From: Wenzhouxiangella sp.
GTDB taxonomy: Bacteria > Pseudomonadota > Gammaproteobacteria > Xanthomonadales > Wenzhouxiangellaceae
DNA length: 6,482 nucleotides
Direction: 5' to 3'
Assembly: GCA_007121485.1 (NCBI GenBank)
Contig: SKKM01000083.1
Location: forward strand, 1-6,482
Positions within the stretch are counted from its first letter, which is position 1, and every line of letters begins with the position of its first letter. The notes below the pieces were generated by a model. It saw only the letters and a program-made list of their open reading frames with translations. It ran no database searches and was not told the DNA's origin. A program made the position numbers and the translations under genes. Of the stretch, positions 1-5,357 are shown piece by piece.

Positions 1-15
1 ATCTGCTCAGACACC

Positions 16-41
16 CATAATTAACCATAATATACATTATG
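16..41. repeat. AT-rich phased CATAAT repeats with a dyad
   Basis: CATAAT occurs at 16-21 and again at 26-31, and its exact inverted copy ATTATG lies at 36-41. The three copies therefore start exactly 10 bases apart, and the last two form a perfect 6-bp inverted repeat around a 4-base centre. Regular spacing of one helical turn, in an AT-rich patch within GC-rich DNA, resembles an operator or the control region of a gene left of the window. No regulator can be named. The downstream precursor promoter is about 600 bases away, so a link to the cluster is not supported. Confidence 0.35.
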
Positions 42-567
42 CGAACTTATGTACTGAACTGAAGCTTGTGCGCTTGGAGCACCATACGACCGGAGTGGCC
101 TCTCATGGGCCGGCACACTGCTGCGCTTGCCATCAGTCCCTGGATCTGCAGTCATCCGGCCTGGCACCAGGCTGCTTATTCGATGAATCTGGAATGGATT
201 CTGGCGGTCTCCGTACTGATCGGCACACTGACCTTGTCATCTGCGGCCGCTTTCGCTGCAACATGGTGGACGGCCCCCTGGCGCTGGTCACGGTCGCCCC
301 GCCCAGCCTGATTGATACCAGAATCTCCAGCTCGGGCTTCGGCAACCCAGCCGTGATTACGCGGTTTTTGTCTTCACGGCCGGTAACACCGTCCAACCGG
401 GACTGGCCTAGTGCCGGCTCGGTCGACTCCGGAACTACCCACTTCCGTCGGGTTTCAGCGTCCTGGATAGTGAAATTTTCTTTGCAACGCGCTTCTGGCG
501 GATCGCAAATGCCAGGTCATGTCGCAGTCCTCGCGCTGCAAACCACTGAGACTTCAATTGGTTATCG
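42..567. other. Gene-poor upstream stretch, no recognisable gene
   Basis: I find no gene here that I can support. Long stop-free frames exist on both strands: the + frame that continues into the precursor gene, and a minus frame open from about 516 down to 133. Neither has a convincing Shine-Dalgarno site, and neither translation resembles a known family. A short + frame beginning at 183 encodes a hydrophobic stretch (NLEWILAVSVLIGTL) but lacks a ribosome binding site. The segment may be intergenic or a decayed gene remnant; the sequence alone cannot decide. Confidence 0.4.
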
Positions 568-591
568 CAGCAAAAGTGCCGGTTTTTGCTG
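568..591. repeat. 8-bp perfect inverted repeat upstream of precursor promoter
   Basis: CAGCAAAA (568-575) and TTTTGCTG (584-591) are perfect inverted copies separated by the 8-base spacer GTGCCGGT. The site lies about 55 bases upstream of the -35 element of the precursor promoter. It could be an operator for a dimeric regulator, or an RNA hairpin ending an upstream transcript. No run of T follows it, which argues against an intrinsic terminator read on the + strand. Its function is not known. Confidence 0.35.
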
Positions 592-613
592 TTGCCGGGC
601 GCCGTCATGGGGC

Positions 614-675
614 AAAAAAATATTTCTGATTTACCTCTATTGGGCTTGCAATCGGATCGGAACGCGCTCTATACT
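614..675 (+). promoter_or_regulatory. Sigma70-type promoter of the precursor gene with UP-like A/T block
   Basis: A -35 element TTGCAA (646-651, consensus TTGACA) and a -10 element TATACT (670-675, consensus TATAAT) are separated by 18 bases. Directly upstream, 614-641 is A/T-rich, with a run of seven A followed by TATTT. This is where an UP element contacting the RNA polymerase alpha subunit would lie. Transcription would begin near 682, leaving a leader of about 43 bases before the precursor start codon. The element quality and the position just ahead of a well-supported gene make this the most credible promoter in the window. Confidence 0.65.
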
Positions 676-724
676 TGGGCCGCGTAGTGGTACGCACATC
701 ACATTTCACCAGGGGAACGATGAC

Positions 725-889
725 ATGAAGTACGAAGCACCGCGGGTTTTGCACTTGGGCTCGATCGCAGAGCACACTTTCACCAACTGCAGCACGGGAA
801 ATCCGGTTCCGGGCGCGCCTGGAAAGGATAACCGTCCTCTCAACACTTTCGACAAGTTTGGCGAGTGCTCGGACAAGGGTGGTTCCTGA
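725..889 (+). CDS. Lasso-type RiPP precursor peptide (A protein)
   Basis: This encodes a 54-residue precursor peptide. The start ATG at 725 has the Shine-Dalgarno sequence AGGGGA (711-716) at 8 bases. An ATG at 720 is followed after one codon by a stop and is excluded. The N-terminus carries the lasso leader signature YxxPxLxxxGxxxxxT: Tyr3, Pro6, Val8 at the usual Leu position, Gly12 and Thr18, with the spacing known for B1 recognition. In this family the protease cuts two residues after the start of the T-x pair, so the core should begin at Thr20. That core (35 residues) contains Cys22 and Cys48, a Pro/Gly-rich segment NPVPGAPG, Asp35, Asp43, Glu47 and Asp50, and ends in Ser54. Positions 7-9 of the core are Asn, Pro and Val, so the usual Asp/Glu ring acceptor is missing. 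The C-terminal Ser suits the neighbouring kinase. The identification as a precursor rests on the leader motif and on the adjacent cyclase, B1 and B2 genes. The product structure is unknown. Confidence 0.85.
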   Translation: MKYEAPRVLHLGSIAEHTFTNCSTGNPVPGAPGKDNRPLNTFDKFGECSDKGGS

Positions 890-903
890 CAAGCCCTAGT
901 CCC

Positions 904-940
904 GGGCTGTCCTTGACCCCGTAAGGTCATAGGACAGACC
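904..940 (+). other. Stem-loop 1 after the precursor gene
   Basis: Bases 907-913 (CTGTCCT) pair with 931-937, T930 is bulged, and 914-918 (TGACC) pair with 925-929 around the loop CCGTAA. GG at 904-905 can extend the stem with CC at 939-940 across one mismatch. No T tract follows. The upstream segment 892-896 (AGCCC) could instead pair with 904-908, which would compete with the base of this stem. A 3' hairpin directly after the precursor gene could stabilise its transcript; this role is inferred. Confidence 0.55.
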
Positions 941-971
941 GCCGAACTATCATCAGCTATGATGGCTCGGC
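941..971 (+). other. Stem-loop 2 between precursor and cyclase genes
   Basis: GCCGA (941-945) pairs with TCGGC (967-971). Inside an internal loop, CATCA (951-955) pairs with TGATG (960-964) around the tetraloop GCTA. It starts immediately after stem-loop 1, so the two would stack. It is a weaker structure and has no T tract. Confidence 0.4.
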
Positions 972-1015
972 AGCCAGTTCAAACAAAGAATTTCACGGTT
1001 GCTCAAACTCGAGCT

Positions 1016-1044
1016 CGCCCGGCGAACTGCCGGGCGCTTATTTT
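1016..1044 (+). terminator. Intrinsic terminator between precursor and cyclase genes
   Basis: CGCCCGGC (1016-1023) pairs perfectly with GCCGGGCG (1029-1036) around the 5-base loop GAACT. It is followed by CTTATTTT (1037-1044), so a GC-rich 8-bp stem precedes a T-rich tract as in Rho-independent terminators. Its place after the precursor gene and 63 bases before the cyclase start suggests it limits transcription of the enzyme genes relative to the precursor, either by partial read-through or by giving the enzymes a separate promoter. The T tract is interrupted, so termination is probably incomplete. Confidence 0.7.
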
Positions 1045-1068
1045 GGCCAGCGTCTCCTGCGGCGGCAG

Positions 1069-1077
1069 TGCTATGCT
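1069..1077 (+). promoter_or_regulatory. Possible extended -10 promoter for the enzyme operon
   Basis: TGCTATGCT matches the extended -10 form TGnTATnnT. It lies just downstream of the intrinsic terminator and about 30 bases before the cyclase start codon, placing a transcription start near 1084. No good -35 element is present at the normal distance, which extended -10 promoters can tolerate. It would give the cyclase, kinase, B1 and B2 genes transcription independent of the precursor promoter. Supported only by motif and position. Confidence 0.35.
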
Positions 1078-1106
1078 GCGCTGACTCCGTCCCCGCCTAG
1101 GATCTG

Positions 1107-2903
1107 ATGAGCGCTATTGCGGCCTTTTGCGATCGCACCCAGCCTGCTGACCACGACAAGGTTCAGAGCATGCTGGCGACGGCTCCGCACCGTGGCCGCG
1201 AGCACCTGATCGATTCGCTGGGCCCTTTCGCGCTCGGCGTCGCCCGGGACCCCGACTGGCCCAGGGCCTCCCTTTTTCGCTCCGACCGTCTGCTGGCCGT
1301 GCTTGCGGGCCGACTCGACAACCTGTCCTATCTGAGTCAGCAGCTGGATCGCCCCCAGTCCGCGGAGTCGAATAAGGAGGAAGCTGCCGAGATTCTGCTT
1401 GCTGTCTTTCAGAAATGGGGACCCAAGGGGGTCGACCGCCTGCGCGGCAGCTTTACCGGCTTTATCACCGATGGTCGCTCGCTGTGGGCGTTCCGGGACC
1501 ACTTCGGCACAAGACCCCTATATTATTCAGATCATGCAGGCCGCTTCGCTGCCGCCAGCGAAATCAAGCAGGTCCTGGCCGTAGCCGAGGTCCCCGCCGA
1601 GCCAAATACCCGCTACTTGCAGTGGCTGATTTTTGGCGGACGTGACCTTGCGGATACGGCTTATCGGCACGTACGGCGTATTCAGAAGCGCACCGTCGTC
1701 GAGATTTCCTCCGAATCCAGTGAAGCGCGAAAAACGGAGTACTGGGATCCCTCCCCGATCGTGGCCACGGCGAAGCTCGATCTGAACGAGGCGATCGACG
1801 GCCTGCGTGAAGCGCTTCAGACTGCGGTGTCAAGGGCGATGTCCGGTGAGGACGCCATCTTGCTGAGCGGTGGGCTGGACTCGCCCGCGCTGGCCGCTTT
1901 CGCCGCCAAGGGACCCTACCCCTCGCGGCCGATCCAGGCCGCCACCTCCGTGTATCCGGACTATCCGTCGGTGGACGAAAGCAAGTGGACTCGTCTTGTG
2001 GCCGACTATCTGGGGATCGAGCTGCATGAATTCGTCGCCCAGGCCTCCAACCTGGACGACTTGGAATACTGGCTGCGCCTGACGGACGGTCCCATCGACC
2101 TCTTGTCTATACCGGAGTCGGCCGAAGCCTACCGGTTCTGCAGGAGTCTCGGGGCGCGAACGGTATTGACGGGAGAGATGGCCGAGGTGGTTTTCGAGAG
2201 CCGTGGCTATCTGCTCGACCACCTGGTGGCGAGCGGCCAATGGCGCCAGGCAATCCGCCTGCTCGGCGGCCCGCGCAAGACGCTGCGCCAGTCAGGCTGG
2301 CTTGGTCGAGAACTGGTGCGCATGTGCGCCCCACCCGCCTGGGTGCTCGCCTACCGCGAACGAAATCGCCGCCGGCATCCGCACCCAGGCATACCCAAAT
2401 GGATCGACCAGGGACACTTTTCCTATGACGGCGCCGTCTTTTACGATACCTTTCCCACACGCCAAAGATGGGTGGAGGTGCAAACAGGCTGGCTCAGGGG
2501 TCCTTCGGTCGGCGTTGACGCTGACGAGGTCTGTGCAAGCGTGTGCGGAGTCGAGGTTCGACGGCCGTTCTCCGATGTCGACCTGTTCGAGTATGTTCTT
2601 ACTCTGCCCGCTTCGGTCAAATTCCACGGCCCGCGCCACAAACCGCTGCTGCGGACGGCCATGCGGGGCCTGATCCCCGATGCCATTGTCGATCGCAAGG
2701 ACAAGACGCTGTTCAATGAGTACCTGCTCGCAAAAGCCGAGTACCCCACACTGAGAAAGACCCTGGTGGGCTCGCGGCATCAGGTGGAAGGCATCGACTA
2801 CGCTCTCCTCAGCAGCAGGATCGAAAGCGGGAACCTGTCCATCGGCGAACTCCAGTGGGCCAGGGATCTCGCGCGGATCCACGCGTTTCTTGACCAATGG
2901 TGA
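1107..2903 (+). CDS. Asparagine-synthetase-like lasso peptide cyclase (C protein)
   Basis: This 598-residue protein is homologous to class B asparagine synthetases, at the usual length of lasso cyclases. In such cyclases ATP adenylates a core Asp/Glu side chain, which the core N-terminal amine then attacks to form the macrolactam. Residues 1 to about 200 form the glutaminase-like domain (GRLDN; LRGSFTGFITDG; FRDHFGTRPLYY). The catalytic Cys2 of true glutaminases is absent (the protein begins MSAIAAFC), as expected for a cyclase that does not use glutamine. The synthetase domain has the ATP-pyrophosphatase loop SGGLDS at residues 254-259. The motif TGEMAE at 355-360 replaces the TGEGSDE-type motif of AsnB. 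The C-terminal conserved stretch runs through VRRPFSDVDLFEYVLTLP and DRKDKTLFNEYL. The start has TAGGA close upstream (1098-1102). The gene overlaps the kinase gene by 7 bases, so the two are probably translationally coupled. A plain asparagine synthetase is unlikely given the missing Cys2 and the B1/B2 neighbours. Confidence 0.9.
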   Translation: MSAIAAFCDRTQPADHDKVQSMLATAPHRGREHLIDSLGPFALGVARDPDWPRASLFRSDRLLAVLAGRLDNLSYLSQQLDRPQSAESNKEEAAEILLAVFQKWGPKGVDRLRGSFTGFITDGRSLWAFRDHFGTRPLYYSDHAGRFAAASEIKQVLAVAEVPAEPNTRYLQWLIFGGRDLADTAYRHVRRIQKRTVVEISSESSEARKTEYWDPSPIVATAKLDLNEAIDGLREALQTAVSRAMSGEDAILLSGGLDSPALAAFAAKGPYPSRPIQAATSVYPDYPSVDESKWTRLVADYLGIELHEFVAQASNLDDLEYWLRLTDGPIDLLSIPESAEAYRFCRSLGARTVLTGEMAEVVFESRGYLLDHLVASGQWRQAIRLLGGPRKTLRQSGWLGRELVRMCAPPAWVLAYRERNRRRHPHPGIPKWIDQGHFSYDGAVFYDTFPTRQRWVEVQTGWLRGPSVGVDADEVCASVCGVEVRRPFSDVDLFEYVLTLPASVKFHGPRHKPLLRTAMRGLIPDAIVDRKDKTLFNEYLLAKAEYPTLRKTLVGSRHQVEGIDYALLSSRIESGNLSIGELQWARDLARIHAFLDQW

Positions 2904-3850
2904 ACATGTCGGCCGACCACCGGGTTCAGGGTAGCTGTTTCGGCTACTCCATCGTCTCCGACCTGAGCTTCAATTATCTCAGGCACGGTGATGGTGAGCC
3001 GCTGGAGGTCATGGAGGGTCCCTGTCCTGATGATCATCCCGGTGAACTGCTGCGCGAGGGTGGGCCGCCGCTGTTTCCGGTCATGTCGAGGATCTACCGC
3101 AACCGCAGCGGATTCCGCATCTGGGCCGAAGAACTGGGCTGGCTGCAGGTAGATACACACCCTGCCCGCATCACCGTGCCGCCGGCAACCGACCTGATCC
3201 GTCGCGAGCAGCGCATCTGGGGCTTGCCCATGCTGTTTTGCATCCTGCAGCGCGGCGATGTACCGCTGCATGCCGCCGCCGTCGAAGTGGACGGTCGCGC
3301 CCTGGTCATCGCGGCCCCGGGACGTTTCGGCAAGACCACGCTTGCCGCCGCATTCGCCCAGGCAGGCTACCGGGTTCTGGGCGAGGACCTGGTCTGTCTC
3401 AGGCCCGGAAAGACCCTGAGCGTGATCCCCGGCCCCGCCCTGCTCCGGCTGCGTACGGACGTGGCCGACGCCTTCCGCATTCCCGGCGCCGTCGAGGTGG
3501 CACGAGACCAGGAACGCGTCCACCTGGCCTTGCGCGGCAATGCCGGTACCTGCGATCCTTTGCCGGTTGCGGGCGTGGCGCTTTTGCTGGAGGGCGAGAG
3601 TTCGCCTACACTGGAGCCCGTGCCGCTATCGGAGGCAGTGCGGGACTTGTGGGCGGTGAGCTTCAACCTGCCGACCACCGAGGATCGCGCGCGTTGTTTC
3701 GCCGCGGTCGCCGGACTGGCGTCATCCACGCCCGTCTGGCACATCACGAGGCGGCGGCGGCTTCAGGATCTGCCTGCCACCATCGAGTGCTTGCGGGACG
3801 TGGTGCGCTCTTGCGCCAAACCGGAATCCAAGGGCAGGCCTTCAGAATGA
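2897..3850 (+). CDS. HPr-kinase-like lasso precursor kinase (K protein)
   Basis: This 317-residue protein resembles the HPr Ser kinase-like proteins of lasso clusters. In the paeninodin system such a kinase phosphorylates the side chain of the precursor's C-terminal Ser using ATP. The N-terminal 120 residues have no motif I can name. The kinase core starts with PLHAAAVEVDG (His125), followed by the P-loop APGRFGKTT (Ala140 to Thr148, with Gly145-Lys146-Thr147 as the GKT of Walker A) and GEDL (Glu163, Asp164) where HPr kinases usually have Asp-Asp. Bulky Arg143-Phe144 occupy a loop position usually filled by small residues, which is a mild oddity. The start ATG at 2897 overlaps the cyclase end. 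An in-frame ATG at 2906 is a possible alternative, and neither has a strong Shine-Dalgarno site, consistent with coupling to cyclase translation. Substrate assignment to the precursor's Ser54 is inferred from the family and from that terminal residue. Confidence 0.78.
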   Translation: MVNMSADHRVQGSCFGYSIVSDLSFNYLRHGDGEPLEVMEGPCPDDHPGELLREGGPPLFPVMSRIYRNRSGFRIWAEELGWLQVDTHPARITVPPATDLIRREQRIWGLPMLFCILQRGDVPLHAAAVEVDGRALVIAAPGRFGKTTLAAAFAQAGYRVLGEDLVCLRPGKTLSVIPGPALLRLRTDVADAFRIPGAVEVARDQERVHLALRGNAGTCDPLPVAGVALLLEGESSPTLEPVPLSEAVRDLWAVSFNLPTTEDRARCFAAVAGLASSTPVWHITRRRRLQDLPATIECLRDVVRSCAKPESKGRPSE

Positions 3851-3868
3851 CCAGAGTGGAGCCTTTAA

Positions 3869-4159
3869 ATGAGTGAAAACGGCGTTTTTTTCCGCAATCC
3901 GCAGGTCATCTTCCAGAGCCTTGGCGAGGGCGAAGAAGGCGTGCTCCTGCACCTGGAGACGGCCGATTACTTTAGCCTCAATCCCACCGGGCTTCTAATC
4001 TGGCAGCTGATCGAAGACGGTGCGGGCCTCGAAGCGATCGTCGACGGAATCAGCCAGGCGATCGACGATGCGCCGCCGAGCTTGCGAAAAGATGTCGAGC
4101 AGTTTCTCGGCGAGCTGCTCAACCGCGGGCTCATCGGCCGCCAGGCAGAAACGAACTGA
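3869..4159 (+). CDS. PqqD-like RiPP recognition protein (lasso B1)
   Basis: This 96-residue protein is a stand-alone RiPP recognition element of the PqqD family. In lasso pathways it binds the YxxPxL-type leader and presents the precursor to the B2 protease. The PqqD signature is visible: the beta strands around VIFQSLGEGEEGVLLHLE (13-30), then TADYFSLNPTGLLIWQLIEDG (31-51), and a helical C-terminal half ending in a DVEQFLGELLNRGLI helix (75-89). The length is typical for a discrete B1 protein. The ATG at 3869 has GTGGAG (3856-3861) at 7 bases. It lies 18 bases after the kinase gene and 15 before B2, so the three are almost certainly co-transcribed. Separate B1 and B2 genes, rather than a fused B, are common in clusters with this gene order. 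Confidence 0.88.
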   Translation: MSENGVFFRNPQVIFQSLGEGEEGVLLHLETADYFSLNPTGLLIWQLIEDGAGLEAIVDGISQAIDDAPPSLRKDVEQFLGELLNRGLIGRQAETN

Positions 4160-4174
4160 GCCCGCCCGGCGGCA

Positions 4175-4621
4175 ATGAGCCTGCGCCCCAAGCATCTGGA
4201 GTTCTGGAAGTTCTCGCTTGCCGCACGCATGTGGTGGCTCGCGCTCAAAATCAAGCTGGCGCTGCTGCGCCACCCCCTGCCGCAGGTCGTGGACCAACTG
4301 GTGCAGTCGCCCGCGCGACTGCGGCAGCCGCGCATCGAGCCGCGCTACCTCGGAGCGGTCAACGACCGCATTCTGCGTCTGGGCCCCTTCAAGCCGCGCT
4401 GCCTGCTGTGCGCGCTGGTGCACCTGAAGCTGCTGCGCGCGCAGGGCGATGCCGCAGTCCTGGTGATCGGGCTTCCGCGCGACAAGGCCAGCACGGACGC
4501 GCATGCCTGGGTGGAGCTGGACGGCGAGGTGGTCGGGCCGCCGCCCGGCAGAAAGGGCCACCAGGCTTTTGTGCGCTATCCCCTGGTTCCTCCTGCGGCT
4601 GTCTCCCCGTCGGGTTCATGA
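4175..4621 (+). CDS. Transglutaminase-fold leader peptidase (lasso B2)
   Basis: This 148-residue protein matches the lasso B2 family of transglutaminase-like cysteine proteases, which remove the leader from the precursor after B1 delivery. The catalytic Cys is most likely Cys76 in the RCLLCALVHLKLLRAQG helix (Cys79 is also present). The catalytic His is His110 in DAHAWVELDG, with Asp116 as the probable third member. The intervening strand AVLVIGLPR is typical. The N-terminal part has a hydrophobic segment WWLALKIKLALL (20-31). The sequence continues only about 15 residues beyond the domain, ending in SPSGS. The ATG at 4175 follows a weak GGCGG (4168-4172), and translation is probably aided by the B1 stop 15 bases upstream. 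Length and motifs are complete, so the enzyme should be active. Confidence 0.88.
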   Translation: MSLRPKHLEFWKFSLAARMWWLALKIKLALLRHPLPQVVDQLVQSPARLRQPRIEPRYLGAVNDRILRLGPFKPRCLLCALVHLKLLRAQGDAAVLVIGLPRDKASTDAHAWVELDGEVVGPPPGRKGHQAFVRYPLVPPAAVSPSGS

Positions 4622-4686
4622 AGGGGCGTTGCCAGGGCTCTGCTAGCCTTTACTGAATACTCAGCAACTCTTCCTGGCCGGCGTGC

Positions 4687-4691
4687 AGGAG
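4687..4691 (+). promoter_or_regulatory. Shine-Dalgarno site deciding the lipoprotein start
   Basis: AGGAG lies 6 bases before the ATG at 4698. This favours 4698 over the in-frame GTG at 4683, which would lie upstream of the site. A TTG at 4815 would give a more ordinary lipoprotein signal peptide but has no ribosome binding site. Confidence 0.5.
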
Positions 4692-4697
4692 CTGGAA

Positions 4698-5357
4698 ATG
4701 GCGTCCAAGAGGCAATCCATCAAAAAGTACGCAAGCTCGTTGGGGGAAGCCCAGACGCCGCTCGTGCCAGCCCAGGCTGAGCGAACGCGACCCGCTCCCG
4801 CCATTCAACCGGCGTTGCGTGACACAGGGCGTCGTCGGCCGGGCATTGGCGCAGTCGCGCTGCTGGCGACCCTGACCATGACGGCTTGCTCGGGAGACGA
4901 TCTGCCGGAACATGCACTGATGGTTCCAGCTGAAGACCTGCCCGACCAGGTAATGGGCTACGTGAGCTGGGATGACGTCGAGGAGCGCAAGCTGGTCCGC
5001 CGGGTCAGCTGCCGGATGGAGGACAGCTTCTACGTCATGGTCGCCGAGGGGCGCGATTTCGTGCTGCGCGTTGGCTTCTGGGGCGAGGGCGCCCGGGACA
5101 TCGAGGAGATCGATTTCGACCAGGCCGACAGCGTGGAACTGCGTACAGTCGATGAAGAACTGTATTTCTACCGTTACACTATCCTGCGCATCCTGCCGGA
5201 GATGGGGCCGGTCAGCGGCTCGGTCGAGTCCGCCAGGGGCACCACGCGGCTCCGATCCACCAGCACCGAGGCCGTGGTCAAGCATCGCTCGGGCATCGAG
5301 CTGGACTTCGAGTTCAGCTGCTCGGTGCCGGCGCCGGCTCAAGTCGCAGGATCTTGA
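4698..5357 (+). CDS. Putative lipoprotein of unknown function
   Basis: From ATG 4698 this gives 219 residues. I do not recognise the family with certainty. A basic segment (GRRRPG) followed by the hydrophobic run GIGAVALLATLTMTAC ends in a lipobox-like TAC with Cys64, followed by SGDD, as in lipoproteins retained at a membrane. The 40 or so residues before the basic segment (MASKRQSIKKYASS and a Pro/Ala-rich stretch) are unusual for a signal peptide, so the true start may be TTG 4815, placing the Cys at residue 25. The mature part is about 155 residues, rich in beta-like strands (DSFYVMVAEGRDFVLRVGFW, then ELYFYRYTILRI), with Cys105 and Cys208 positioned to form a disulfide. The pattern loosely recalls the mycobacterial LpqH-type lipoprotein antigen fold, a weak guess. 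It starts 76 bases after B2 on the same strand and could be read with the cluster. Its 3' end overlaps the convergent antiporter gene by 44 bases. Confidence 0.65.
   Translation: MASKRQSIKKYASSLGEAQTPLVPAQAERTRPAPAIQPALRDTGRRRPGIGAVALLATLTMTACSGDDLPEHALMVPAEDLPDQVMGYVSWDDVEERKLVRRVSCRMEDSFYVMVAEGRDFVLRVGFWGEGARDIEEIDFDQADSVELRTVDEELYFYRYTILRILPEMGPVSGSVESARGTTRLRSTSTEAVVKHRSGIELDFEFSCSVPAPAQVAGS

Noticed and set aside
183..311. Short + frame encoding a hydrophobic N-terminus, possibly a small membrane protein
   Set aside because: No Shine-Dalgarno site before 183, and the C-terminal part is Trp/Arg/Pro-rich and unlike a real protein.
133..516. Minus-strand frame open for about 128 codons in the upstream region
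   Set aside because: No ATG start with a ribosome binding site and no recognisable domain; long chance frames are expected in GC-rich DNA. A decayed gene cannot be excluded.
68..724. Long + frame running into the precursor gene, which would make a 273-residue protein
   Set aside because: It lacks a Shine-Dalgarno site and a family match. The lasso leader motif begins exactly at the ATG at 725, which has a good ribosome binding site, and a promoter lies inside the proposed extension.
959..1084. 41-codon + frame between precursor and cyclase, considered as a second precursor
   Set aside because: It has no leader motif or ribosome binding site and runs through the terminator hairpin.
1107..2903. 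Housekeeping asparagine synthetase AsnB
   Set aside because: The glutaminase Cys2 is missing, the TGEGSDE-type motif is changed, and the gene sits with B1, B2, a kinase and a lasso-type precursor.
2897..3850. True HPr kinase/phosphorylase of the PTS regulatory system
   Set aside because: No PTS or HPr gene nearby, the N-terminal domain and P-loop differ from the HprK pattern, and it overlaps the lasso cyclase gene.
3869..4159. PqqD of pyrroloquinoline quinone biosynthesis
   Set aside because: No other pqq genes are present; B2 and the cyclase on the same operon indicate a lasso B1 role.
4629..4661. Possible promoter before the lipoprotein gene (TTGCCA with TACTGA or AATACT)
   Set aside because: The -10 candidates are poor or wrongly spaced, so it is not distinguishable from chance.
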